Origin: Myxococcales bacterium
Lineage (GTDB): Bacteria; Myxococcota_A; Polyangia; Nannocystales; Nannocystaceae
Direction: 5' to 3'
Length of the DNA stretch: 64,000 nt
Assembly (NCBI GenBank): GCA_020633335.1
Contig: JACKDU010000002.1
Coordinates: forward strand, 496,001 to 560,000
The notes under the pieces are model-generated. The model was not told the origin of the DNA. It did not search any database and saw only the letters and a program-made list of their open reading frames with translations. Below are positions 8,157 to 15,787 of this stretch, one piece after another. A program made the translations under genes and the position numbers. Each line of letters opens with the position of its first letter. The stretch's first letter is position 1.

Positions 8157-8929
8157 TCGACTTCTCCGAAAGCGACGGCGTCGGCGAGCTGGTCCTCCGC
8201 GCCGAGCCCTGCAACGAGATCGGCACCGCGATGGTCGCCGCCCTCGAGGGCTTCCTGGACGGGCTCGACGTCGACCGGATCCACACCCTGATCCTGCGCT
8301 CGTCGGTGCGCGGGGGCTTCTGCGCCGGCGCCGACCTCCGCGAGCTCCAGGCCGGCCTCGCCTCGCGCCCGGCGGCCGAGCACGAACCCGCCCTCCGGGC
8401 CTTCCTCGACCGGATCCACGCGGTCATGGATCGCCTCGACATGCTCCCGGTCACCACCGTGGGCGTGATCCACGGGGTCTGCTTCGGCGGCGGCTTCGAG
8501 CTCGCGCTCACCTGCGACGTGCTCATCGCCGAGAAGAGCGCCCGCTTCTGCTTCCCCGAGCTCCGCCTCGGGATCATCCCGGGCTTCGGCGGGATCCCCC
8601 GCCTCCGCCGCGAGGTCGGCGACGCGGTGATCCGCGACCTCCTCCTCTCCGGCCGCTCGATCTCCGGCAAGCGCGCCCAGGCCCTCGGCCTCTGCTCGCA
8701 GGTCGTCGGCCGCGGCGAGGGCCTCGAGGCCGCCCGCGCGCTCGCCAGCCAGTCGGGCAAGTTCGACGACTACGCCCGCCGCGCCTGCAAGAAGTTCATC
8801 AAGAAGCTCCCGGCCGAGGAGCTCGCCCAGGAGAAGGAGCTCTTCATCGAGCTCGCGCTCCGGCCCCCCCTCCTCGCCGCCCTCACCAAGTTCGTCGAGA
8901 GCACCGACCTCAGGCCCTACCTCCCATGA
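8153..8929 (+). CDS. Enoyl-CoA hydratase/isomerase (crotonase) family protein
   Basis: 258 residues with the crotonase oxyanion-hole segments FCAGADLREL and VCFGGGFELALTCDVLIAE and the active-site region FPELRLGIIPGFGG, which keeps the Glu of the PE-LG pattern. The reaction could be hydration, dehydration or double-bond isomerisation of an acyl-CoA or acyl-ACP. Four-base overlaps with the ligase before and the ACP after put it firmly in the operon. Together with the reductases it could shape the acyl chain before transfer to glycerol. Substrate unknown. Confidence 0.87.
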   Translation: MIDFSESDGVGELVLRAEPCNEIGTAMVAALEGFLDGLDVDRIHTLILRSSVRGGFCAGADLRELQAGLASRPAAEHEPALRAFLDRIHAVMDRLDMLPVTTVGVIHGVCFGGGFELALTCDVLIAEKSARFCFPELRLGIIPGFGGIPRLRREVGDAVIRDLLLSGRSISGKRAQALGLCSQVVGRGEGLEAARALASQSGKFDDYARRACKKFIKKLPAEELAQEKELFIELALRPPLLAALTKFVESTDLRPYLP

Positions 8930-9162
8930 GCAGCGACACCGTCCAGAAACTGATGGCCCTCGCGGCCCGCCAATTCAAGGCCGAGCTCGACAAGCTCCGG
9001 CCCGAGGACGACCTCTTCGAGGCCCTCGGCATCGACTCCTTCCAGGCGGTCGAGCTGATCTCCGAGCTCGAGGACGAATTCGACGTCGAGCTCCCCGACT
9101 ACGAGCTCCAGGGCGTCAAGACCTTCGCGGCGCTCGCGGCCAAGATCGACAAGAGGCGCTGA
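8926..9162 (+). CDS. Acyl carrier protein, stand-alone
   Basis: A 78-residue acidic helical protein with the phosphopantetheine attachment motif GIDSFQ at S38. The start overlaps the crotonase stop (ATGA) and its stop overlaps the next ligase start (TGATG). It is not next to fatty acid synthase genes, so it is a dedicated carrier: one of the flanking AMP ligases probably charges it, and the acyl reductase or the PlsC-type acyltransferase may use the acyl-ACP. Confidence 0.92.
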   Translation: MSSDTVQKLMALAARQFKAELDKLRPEDDLFEALGIDSFQAVELISELEDEFDVELPDYELQGVKTFAALAAKIDKRR

Positions 9163-10886
9163 TGCTCGACCTCTCCCGCGTGCAGAGCATCGGCGAGGCG
9201 CTCGCCGACGCGACCACCACCTTCAAGTCGCGCGTCGCCCTCATCGAGGTCGACCGCCACCGCGAGAAGGCCCGCTACACCTTCGCCGAGCTCCGCCGCC
9301 TGGCGGAGGGCGTCGCCGCCTACATCCAGGAGCGCGGCTTCGAGCCCGGCGATCGCTGCGCGATCCTGATGCAGAACCAGTCGAAGTGGCTGATCTCGGC
9401 GACCGGCGCCCTCTGGGCCGGCGCGACCCTGGTCCCCCTCGACTACAAGCTCACCGCCAGCGAGCAGCTCGACCTCATCGCCCACTGCCAGCCGCGGGTG
9501 CTGATCACCGAGGCCTCGACCTGGGCCCGCCTCCGCGAGGAGGGGCGCCCCGAGCTCTTCGAGCGCACCCTCGTGATGGTCACCGAGGCCCCCGACGACA
9601 TGGCGATCGCGCCCGCCGTCCACTGGCAGACCGGCGCCGCCGAGCGCTTCCAGATGCACCCGCGCGGCCGCGATCAGCTCGCCTGCATCGTCTACTCCTC
9701 GGGCACCGGCGGCACCCCCAAGGGGTGCATGCTCAGCCACGCCAACTACCTCGCGCAGGCCGAGGTGCTCGGCAAGCTCTTCCCGATGGAGGAGGGCGAT
9801 CGCTTCTTCTCGGTGCTGCCGACCAACCACGCGATCGACTTCATGTGCGGCTTCCTCCTCTCGCTGATGATGGGCGGGACGGTGGTCCACCAGCGCACCC
9901 TGCGACCGGCCTACCTCGCGTCGACGATGCAGCGCTACGGGATCACCCAGATCGCGCTGGTGCCGACGATCCTCAAGAACCTCGAGAAGAAGCTCCGCGA
10001 GCGCCTCGACGACCTCCCGAAGTGGCAGCGCCTGGTGATCGACGGGCTCCTCGACATCAACGAGGCGGCGACCCGCCGGCGGCCGAACCACCCGCTCTCG
10101 TCGAAGATCCTCAAGCCGCTCCACGATCAATTCGGCGGCAAGCTCCGCTTCATCTTCGCCGGCGGCGCCTTCATCGAGCGGAAGACCGCCGACTTCTTCA
10201 ACCGGATCGGGATCCCGGTGGTGATCGGCTACGGCCTCACCGAGGCCGGCACCGTCCTCACGGTCAACGATCTCAAGCCCTACCGCGGCGACACGGTCGG
10301 CAAGCCGGTCGACGGGACGGAGATCGAGATCCGCAGCCCCAACGAGGCCGGGATCGGCGAGGTCTGGGCCCGCGGGCCGACCGTCTTCCAGGGCTACCTC
10401 GAGGCCCCCGAGCTCACCGAGGAGGCGCTCGTCGACGGCTGGCTGCGGACCGGCGACCTCGGGGTGATCGACGCCTCCGGCCACCTCAAGCTGGTCGGCC
10501 GGGCGAAGAACATGATCGTCACCGAGGGCGGCAAGAACGTCTACCCCGAGGACATCGAGGCGCTCCTCGGCGACCTCGACGGCTGCGAGGAGCACGCCGT
10601 CTACGCCGCCAACTACATCTGGCCGGCGGCGACGATGGTCGGCGAGCGCCTCGTCCTGGTGCTCCGGCCGAAGCGCGAGGCCTCTCCCGGCCAGAGCTCG
10701 GCCGCCGACGAGGCGATCGCCGCGCTCCGCCGGAAGAACCGCCGCCTCGCCGACTTCAAGCGGATCTCCGGCTACCTGATCTGGGAGCACGAGTTCCCGC
10801 GGACCGCCTCGCAGAAGCTCCGCCGCCCGGCCTTCGCCGAGGCGATCCGCGAGCGCGCCGATCGCAGCGAGATCCAGGATCTCTAG
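9162..10886 (+). CDS. AMP-dependent long-chain acyl synthetase/ligase (second of two)
   Basis: 574 residues with IVYSSGTGGTPKGCMLSH (P-loop), GYGLTEAG (adenine motif), LRTGDLGVIDASGHLKLVGR (hinge) and RTASQKLRRP (C-terminal Lys). The first variable Ser/Thr of the P-loop is followed by GTGGT, a variant of the more common GTTG or GTSG. Its ATG shares one base with the ACP stop, the closest coupling in the operon, which makes it the better candidate for the ACP-charging ligase. The gene ends 40 bases before the lipid kinase, which has its own promoter-like hexamer. Confidence 0.87.
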   Translation: MLDLSRVQSIGEALADATTTFKSRVALIEVDRHREKARYTFAELRRLAEGVAAYIQERGFEPGDRCAILMQNQSKWLISATGALWAGATLVPLDYKLTASEQLDLIAHCQPRVLITEASTWARLREEGRPELFERTLVMVTEAPDDMAIAPAVHWQTGAAERFQMHPRGRDQLACIVYSSGTGGTPKGCMLSHANYLAQAEVLGKLFPMEEGDRFFSVLPTNHAIDFMCGFLLSLMMGGTVVHQRTLRPAYLASTMQRYGITQIALVPTILKNLEKKLRERLDDLPKWQRLVIDGLLDINEAATRRRPNHPLSSKILKPLHDQFGGKLRFIFAGGAFIERKTADFFNRIGIPVVIGYGLTEAGTVLTVNDLKPYRGDTVGKPVDGTEIEIRSPNEAGIGEVWARGPTVFQGYLEAPELTEEALVDGWLRTGDLGVIDASGHLKLVGRAKNMIVTEGGKNVYPEDIEALLGDLDGCEEHAVYAANYIWPAATMVGERLVLVLRPKREASPGQSSAADEAIAALRRKNRRLADFKRISGYLIWEHEFPRTASQKLRRPAFAEAIRERADRSEIQDL

Positions 10887-10911
10887 CTAGCAGCCCGCCT
10901 CCGCGGACCGC

Positions 10912-10917
10912 TATCAT
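10912..10917 (+). promoter_or_regulatory. -10 hexamer TATCAT before the lipid kinase
   Basis: TATCAT ends nine bases before the ATG at 10927 and no Shine-Dalgarno lies between, so transcription would start within about three bases of the start codon. No good -35 is visible. A read-out promoter here would allow the kinase and acyltransferase to be expressed apart from the upstream genes. Confidence 0.5.
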
Positions 10918-10926
10918 CCGACCCCC

Positions 10927-11838
10927 ATGGCCACCCACCTCGCCATCGTCAATCCCGCCGCCGGCGGCGGAGCCTCCGGCAAGCGGGCCCCGCAGGCGCT
11001 CCAGCGCCTCCGCGACGCCGGCCTCCAGATCGAGGTCCAGGAGACCCGGGCGGCCGGCGACGGCGCGAAGATCGCCCGCGCCGCCTACCAGGCGGGGCAG
11101 CGCGACTTCATCGCGGTCGGCGGCGACGGGACCTCCTTCGAGGTCCTCGCCGGCCTCTTCGGCGACGAGGACCCGCGGGGGCGCGCCCCCGAGGATCGGC
11201 CCCGCCTCGGCTTCCTCCCCCTCGGCACCGGCAACTCCTTCCTCCGCGACTTCAGCGATCGCGGGGCCGAGTACGCGATCGAGTCGCTGATCGCCGGCCG
11301 CGCCCGCGACTGCGACGTGATCCGCCTGACCCATGCGGGCGGCGTCGTCCACTTCATCAACATCTTCTCGATCGGCTTCGTCGCCGACGTCGGCGCCCTC
11401 CGCAACAACCGCTTCGCCTCCTTCGGCGAGCTCGGCTACGTGATCGGGGTGATCGTCCAGACCGCCGGCCTCCACTCCTACGTCTTCCCGATGCGGGTCG
11501 ACGACGGGCCCGAGGACCGCGGCGAGATGACCTTCTTGTCGGTCAACAACAGCCGCTTCACCGGCGGCAAGATGATGATGGCCCCGAGCGCCGACACCGG
11601 CGACGGCCTCCTCGACATCATCCGGGTCGGCGCGCTGAGCCGCCTCTCGCTCCTCCAGACCTTCCCGAAGATCTTCAAGGGCACCCACATCCACAACCCG
11701 GCGGTGACCACCGCGCAGGCGCGGGTGATCGACTTCGACATCGACCGGCCGATCGCCTGCATGATCGACGGCGAGATGCTCGACCTCCAGCCCCGCCGCC
11801 TCGAGGTGCTGCCGGGGGTCCTCCAGGTAAGGGCGTAG
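10927..11838 (+). CDS. Diacylglycerol kinase family lipid kinase
   Basis: 303 residues of the DAGK catalytic family (diacylglycerol, sphingosine and ceramide kinases). The N-terminal NPAAGGG loop, the nucleotide-binding GGDGT at residues 65-69 and LPLGTGNSFLRDF are all present, and the C-terminal half has the family's beta-sandwich pattern ending in DGEMLDLQPRRLEV. It phosphorylates a lipid hydroxyl, probably at the inner membrane face. It is followed after eight bases by a PlsC protein, so the pair could phosphorylate and acylate (or alkylate) the glycerol backbone of the lipid made by the upstream genes. A sphingoid substrate is an alternative, given the sphingosine-1-phosphate-lyase-like gene 40 kb away. 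Confidence 0.88.
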   Translation: MATHLAIVNPAAGGGASGKRAPQALQRLRDAGLQIEVQETRAAGDGAKIARAAYQAGQRDFIAVGGDGTSFEVLAGLFGDEDPRGRAPEDRPRLGFLPLGTGNSFLRDFSDRGAEYAIESLIAGRARDCDVIRLTHAGGVVHFINIFSIGFVADVGALRNNRFASFGELGYVIGVIVQTAGLHSYVFPMRVDDGPEDRGEMTFLSVNNSRFTGGKMMMAPSADTGDGLLDIIRVGALSRLSLLQTFPKIFKGTHIHNPAVTTAQARVIDFDIDRPIACMIDGEMLDLQPRRLEVLPGVLQVRA

Positions 11839-11846
11839 GTAGAACC

Positions 11847-12662
11847 ATGAGCGCGCTGAAAAAGATCCCGCAGGCGGCCTTCTCGACCGCGGTCTGGACC
11901 ACCTCGTTTGTCTGGATGGGGGCCGTCGCCACCACCTGGGCGGTGAGCGGGATCTTCGTCTCGCCGCGCAAGACCCACAACTACATCGGCGGGCCGGGGA
12001 TGGCCGCGGTCCTCAAGATCACGCTCAGCGACATCGAGGTCATCTACCACCCCGACTTCGATCCCGAGCGCCGCTCGGTCTTCTGCCAAAACCACGTCAA
12101 CCTCCTCGACGCCCACGTCGCCTGCAAGTCGATCCCCCACGCCTTCTGCGGGCTGATGAACGCCTGGCAGTTCCACATCCCGGTCTACGGCTGGATCATG
12201 AAGCTCGCCGACGGGATCCCGGTGCCCAAGGGCCAGGGCCGCTTCCGATCGATCGCCGAGGCGGCCAAGGATCGGGCGGCCAAGGGGATCTCGATCCTCG
12301 CCTTCCCGGAGGCCCACCGCACCCTCGACGGCGAGGTCCGCGAGTTCAAGAAGGGCGTCTTCCTGATGGCCAAGATGGCCGGCCTCCCGGTGGTCCCGCT
12401 GGCCGTCCACGGGATGCGCGACCTGATGCAGAAGGGCTCGCTCCTGGTCAAGCCGGCGAAGATCAAGGTCTTCGTCGGGCCCCAGCTCGACACCGCGGGC
12501 CTCAAGGCGAAGGAGCTCGACGCGCTGGTCGCCAAGACCCAGCGGATCGTCGCCGACTTCGTCCGCACCGGCGAGGTCCCGAGCGACGAGGTGATCAAGG
12601 CGCCGCTGCGGCCCGCCTCCGGGGGCGACGCGCCCGAGACCTCCGAGGCCTCGGGCTCCTGA
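11847..12662 (+). CDS. PlsC-type lysophospholipid / glycerol acyltransferase
   Basis: 271 residues with an N-terminal hydrophobic segment (about residues 12-38) and the LPLAT motif I HX4D at H83-D88 (NHVNLLD). Motif III, usually FPEGTRS, reads FPEAHRT: Glu and Arg are kept but the Gly-Thr pair is Ala-His. Motif IV is visible as VVPLAVHG. It should transfer an acyl chain to the sn-1 or sn-2 hydroxyl of a glycerophosphate-like acceptor at the inner membrane. It closes the lipid block, eight bases behind the lipid kinase. The changed motif III may mean an unusual acceptor. Confidence 0.87.
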   Translation: MSALKKIPQAAFSTAVWTTSFVWMGAVATTWAVSGIFVSPRKTHNYIGGPGMAAVLKITLSDIEVIYHPDFDPERRSVFCQNHVNLLDAHVACKSIPHAFCGLMNAWQFHIPVYGWIMKLADGIPVPKGQGRFRSIAEAAKDRAAKGISILAFPEAHRTLDGEVREFKKGVFLMAKMAGLPVVPLAVHGMRDLMQKGSLLVKPAKIKVFVGPQLDTAGLKAKELDALVAKTQRIVADFVRTGEVPSDEVIKAPLRPASGGDAPETSEASGS

Positions 12663-12691
12663 TCCTTCGGACAGGTGGGCCTCGGGCCCCC

Positions 12692-12718
12692 CTGGACATG
12701 CTGGACAGCCTGGACATC
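12692..12718. repeat. Three exact 9-base-spaced CTGGACA repeats
   Basis: CTGGACA occurs at 12692, 12701 and 12710, an exact 9-base period (CTGGACATG, CTGGACAGC, CTGGACATC), in the non-coding gap after the PlsC stop and before the FG-GAP lipoprotein. Possible operator or slipped-strand tandem repeat. Confidence 0.5.
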
Positions 12719-12788
12719 GGGAGCGCGCGCGGGCGCGCGGGCGCACCGGCGCCGATGGCGCGCCATGGATAGGCGCCCCACCGCCGGC

Positions 12789-12794
12789 TATCCT
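12789..12794 (+). promoter_or_regulatory. -10 hexamer TATCCT before the FG-GAP lipoprotein
   Basis: TATCCT ends eight bases before the TTG start at 12803, with no Shine-Dalgarno in between; consistent with a leaderless mRNA. Confidence 0.4.
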
Positions 12795-12802
12795 CGGGTG
12801 TC

Positions 12803-13945
12803 TTGCCCGGCCTCCCCCGCGCCCGCTCGCTCGTCCTCGCGCTCGCCGCCCTCGGGCTCGGCTGCAGCGACGATCGCGTGGTCGTCAACCTCTGCAACGA
12901 CGGGGTGATCGACGCCGACCAGGTCTGCCTCGGGAGCCCGCCTCGGGCCTACACGATCGGCCTCGACCCGATCGCCCTGCGGGTCGCCGACTTCGATGAC
13001 GACGGCCTCGCCGACGTCCTGGTGACCGGGCTGGACGCCGAGGGCGTCAGCGGCGAGCTCCGCCTCAGCGAGGGCGTGAGCCTCGGCGAGGCGATCGACC
13101 CCGGCCTCTACGGCTGCTCGGCCCACCCGGTGAGCGGCGACGTCGACGGCGACGCCTTCGTCGACCTCCTGGTCGCCACCTGCGAGCCCCAGCTCCTCCT
13201 CTTCCACGGCGGCCCGAGCGGGCGCCTCAGCGGCCCCGACGTGATCGGCCTCCCGGTGATCCCGCGGATCGCCGCGCTCGTCGATCTCGAGGGCGACGGC
13301 GACGACGACCTCGCGGTCCTCGGGGACGACGACGCGCTCCACGTCCTCGTCGCCGACGCGCCCGGCATCTTCGCCGCCGGTCCGGCGACGACGATGGGCG
13401 GCCTCGGACCCCAGGGCTTCGCCCTCGTCGACGCCGATAGCGACGGCCTCGCCGACCTCGTCCTCCTCAGCGAGGCCGGGCTCCTCTACGGCCGCGGCGA
13501 GGGCGGCGGCGCGTTCGCTCCCCCGAGCGCGCTCGGCGGTCCAGCGGCGCCGATCGGCCTCAGCGCGGCCGACATCGACGGCGACGGCCACATCGATCTC
13601 CTCAGCCGCGACGGCCCCGAGGGCGACCTCGTGGTGCTCCACGGCGACGGCGCGGGCACCTTCACCGAGGCCGCGCGGATCGAGGTCGACGGCGCCCTCG
13701 GGCCGATGCTCAGCGCCGACCTCGACGGCGACGGCGATCGCGAGATCCTCGCCGCGGTCGCCGACGAGCCGGCGATCGACGTCTGGCGGAGCCGCGAGGG
13801 CGGCTTCGCGCCGGTGATCCGGGTCGAGCTCCCGGTCCCCGCCGATCAGCTCGGGATCGGCGACATCGACGGCGACGGCGCCCCGGATCTGGTGGCGGCG
13901 ACCTTCGCCGAGCGGACGATCACCGTCGTCCTCGCCGATCCCTAG
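12803..13945 (+). CDS. FG-GAP/VCBS repeat lipoprotein
   Basis: 380 residues. A short signal peptide ends in the lipobox-like LGLGC near residue 21, so the protein is probably a lipid-anchored envelope or surface protein. The rest is a series of at least seven DxDxDG-type calcium loops (for example DFDDDGLADVL, DIDGDGHIDLL, DLDGDGDREIL, DIDGDGAPDLV), the hallmark of FG-GAP/VCBS beta-propellers. The start is taken at TTG 12803 because no in-frame ATG precedes the signal sequence and a TATCCT hexamer lies eight bases upstream. The ligand is unknown. Its last 26 bases overlap the convergent acetyltransferase. Confidence 0.78.
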   Translation: MPGLPRARSLVLALAALGLGCSDDRVVVNLCNDGVIDADQVCLGSPPRAYTIGLDPIALRVADFDDDGLADVLVTGLDAEGVSGELRLSEGVSLGEAIDPGLYGCSAHPVSGDVDGDAFVDLLVATCEPQLLLFHGGPSGRLSGPDVIGLPVIPRIAALVDLEGDGDDDLAVLGDDDALHVLVADAPGIFAAGPATTMGGLGPQGFALVDADSDGLADLVLLSEAGLLYGRGEGGGAFAPPSALGGPAAPIGLSAADIDGDGHIDLLSRDGPEGDLVVLHGDGAGTFTEAARIEVDGALGPMLSADLDGDGDREILAAVADEPAIDVWRSREGGFAPVIRVELPVPADQLGIGDIDGDGAPDLVAATFAERTITVVLADP

Positions 13946-14489
13946 CCGGTCGCTTGGCGAAGTTGATCGACGGCATCCCCGGCCCCTCAGCGTCCGGCGT
14001 GAAGCCCACGAGCGTGTAGCCCATCTTCAGCCAGAACCCCGCCGGGTGGGAGGGCGACGCGGTGAAGGTCGCAAGGGCGCCCGCGAGGTCGGCGTAGAGA
14101 TCACGGCCGCTCGCGCTGGTGCCCCGCACCTCGTCCGAGGTGCCGACGATGATCACGCCGGCGCCCTCCGCCGCGATCAGCCGCTCGGCCTCGCCGACAA
14201 GGCGCGCCCCGATCCCCTGGCCCTGGAAGCGCGGCGCGACCAGCAGCGGGTGAATCTCCCAGACATCGCCGTAGGTGTGGAAGCACGAGATCCACCCCGC
14301 GACCTCGCCCGCCGGCGAGACGGCGATCCGGGTCCGACGCCCCTCGCCGAGGGCCTCGGCGACCTCCTCGCGGGCCCGCGCAAGCGACGGCAGCCACCGC
14401 TCCGAGATCTGCGCGGCTGCCTCAAGCGCCAGCTCGGCCATCGCCTCGAGGACCGCCGGCTCCGCCGCGCTCGGGACCACGATCCGCAT
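13920..14489 (-). CDS. GNAT family N-acetyltransferase, aminoglycoside-6'-type-like
   Basis: 189 residues with the acetyl-CoA-binding motif A (VAPRFQGQGIGARLV), preceded by DVWEIHPLL and followed by a DLYADLAGAL block and HPAGFWLKMGYTLVGFTPDAEGPGMPSI. This order and these sequences resemble the chromosomal GNAT group that includes AAC(6')-like proteins, but I cannot say that an aminoglycoside is the substrate; many such proteins act on other amines. The gene is convergent with and overlaps the FG-GAP gene at the 3' end. A TATGAA hexamer lies eight bases upstream of the ATG, together with a purine-rich GAGGGG. Confidence 0.8.
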   Translation of the reverse strand: MRIVVPSAAEPAVLEAMAELALEAAAQISERWLPSLARAREEVAEALGEGRRTRIAVSPAGEVAGWISCFHTYGDVWEIHPLLVAPRFQGQGIGARLVGEAERLIAAEGAGVIIVGTSDEVRGTSASGRDLYADLAGALATFTASPSHPAGFWLKMGYTLVGFTPDAEGPGMPSINFAKRPARDRRGRR

Positions 14490-14549
14490 CGCCCCTCTTC
14501 ATAGCGAGCGCCGGGCCCCCCGTCCACGCGCGCGGGCGAGCGGCGGCGC

Positions 14550-14578
14550 TTGACAGCCGCGCCCGGGCCCGCTTGTTT
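14550..14578 (+). promoter_or_regulatory. Promoter of the bestrophin-like gene
   Basis: A perfect TTGACA -35 box at 14550-14555 is followed after 17 bases by a poor -10 (TTGTTT, 14573-14578). The ATG lies 11 bases further on, so the leader would be only a few bases. Confidence 0.45.
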
Positions 14579-14589
14579 GGCCCTCGCCC

Positions 14590-15534
14590 ATGATCGTCAG
14601 CGGCAAGCAATCCTGGCTCCGGATCATCTTCACCTACACCGGCTCGGCGATGCCGCGGATCTGGCGGCGGATCCTCTTCACGACCGCGCTCGCGTTCATC
14701 GTCAGCGAGGCCCACGCCCACCACGACCTCTTCCACTTCAACCTGACGGTCACGCCCTTCTCGCTGATCGGCCTCGCGCTCTCGATCTTCCTCGGCTTCC
14801 GCAACAACACGAGCTACGACCGCTACTGGGAGGGGCGCAAGCTCTGGGGTCGCCTGGTCAACACCTCGCGGAGCCTCGCCCGCCAGCTCCTGACCCTGGT
14901 CGGCCACCCCGGCGACGACGAGGGCGCGCGCGGGCTCGCCGACGAGGAGCGCCGCCGCCTGGTCCACCAGGTGATCGCCTACGTCCACGCGCTCCGCCAC
15001 CACCTCCGCGATCAGGAGGCGCTGGACGAGCTCGCGGGGCTCCTCCCGGAGGAGCGGCGGCGGGCGCTCGCGGACGAGCTCAACCGGCCGATCGCGATCC
15101 TCCAGTGGATCGGCGACGACCTCCGCGCCCTCTGGGATCGCGGCCTCATCCACCCGATGCACCTGCCTGTCCTTGAGGCCAGCCTCACCGACCTCGCCGA
15201 CATCCAGGGGGGCTGCGAGCGGATCAAGAGCACGCCGATCCCCTACTCGTACACCGTCCTGATCCACCGGATCGTCGCGGTCTACTGCCTCACCCTCCCC
15301 TTCGGGCTCGTCGACACGGTCGGCGTCTTCACCCCGGTGGTGGTGATGATGGTCGCCTACGCCTTCTTCGGCCTCGACGCGGTCGGCGACGAGATCGAGA
15401 ACCCCTTCGGCACCGACGCCAACGATCTCCCGCTCTCGACGCTCGCCCGGATGATCGAGGTCAACCTCCGGCAGCGCCTCGGCGAGCGCGAGCTCCCGCC
15501 CCTCCTCACGCCCGTCGACGGGCGCCTGAGCTAG
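14590..15534 (+). CDS. Bestrophin-like (RFP-TM/UPF0187) channel protein
   Basis: 314 residues with the bestrophin family start (an amphipathic segment, then helices around residues 25-80 and again at 235-270) and the signature FLGFRNNTSYDRYWEGRKLWG. Bacterial homologues form pentameric anion or cation channels in the inner membrane. The central region (about 105-200) is a charged soluble helix domain as in the family. It is monocistronic with its own TTGACA promoter and ends convergently with threonine synthase. Confidence 0.88.
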   Translation: MIVSGKQSWLRIIFTYTGSAMPRIWRRILFTTALAFIVSEAHAHHDLFHFNLTVTPFSLIGLALSIFLGFRNNTSYDRYWEGRKLWGRLVNTSRSLARQLLTLVGHPGDDEGARGLADEERRRLVHQVIAYVHALRHHLRDQEALDELAGLLPEERRRALADELNRPIAILQWIGDDLRALWDRGLIHPMHLPVLEASLTDLADIQGGCERIKSTPIPYSYTVLIHRIVAVYCLTLPFGLVDTVGVFTPVVVMMVAYAFFGLDAVGDEIENPFGTDANDLPLSTLARMIEVNLRQRLGERELPPLLTPVDGRLS

Positions 15535-15541
15535 CGCGCGC

Positions 15542-15655
15542 TCAGCCGCCGGCGAGCTGGACGAGGACGAGGGCGAGGGTCGAGGTGAAGACGCCGTAGC
15601 CGAGGAAGCGAGCCATGCCGGCGTTCAAAGCAAGCTCGACGCCGAACTCGATCAT
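15542..15655 (-). CDS. Possible small membrane peptide, 37 aa
   Basis: A 37-residue frame beginning at ATG 15655 encodes a peptide whose C-terminal half (GVFTSTLALVLVQLAGG) could span the membrane. It lies in the 253-base convergent gap between the bestrophin-like gene and threonine synthase. There is no Shine-Dalgarno or clear promoter, so it may be chance; otherwise this gap shows nothing. Confidence 0.22.
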   Translation of the reverse strand: MIEFGVELALNAGMARFLGYGVFTSTLALVLVQLAGG

Positions 15656-15787
15656 GCCGTGATCACAGCGCTTTCTCGGCGACGCGAGGAGTCGCAGGGC
15701 GCCGCGCGGCGGAAAGCGCAGCGTCGCAGGATGCGACACCTGCCGGCCGGGCCCGCGCCGCGTCGACGAAGCGCGCGAAAACGCTCG

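Noticed and set aside
13920..14489. Calling the GNAT protein an aminoglycoside resistance enzyme
   Set aside because: Resemblance to AAC(6')-type sequences does not show substrate; many chromosomal relatives have other acceptors.
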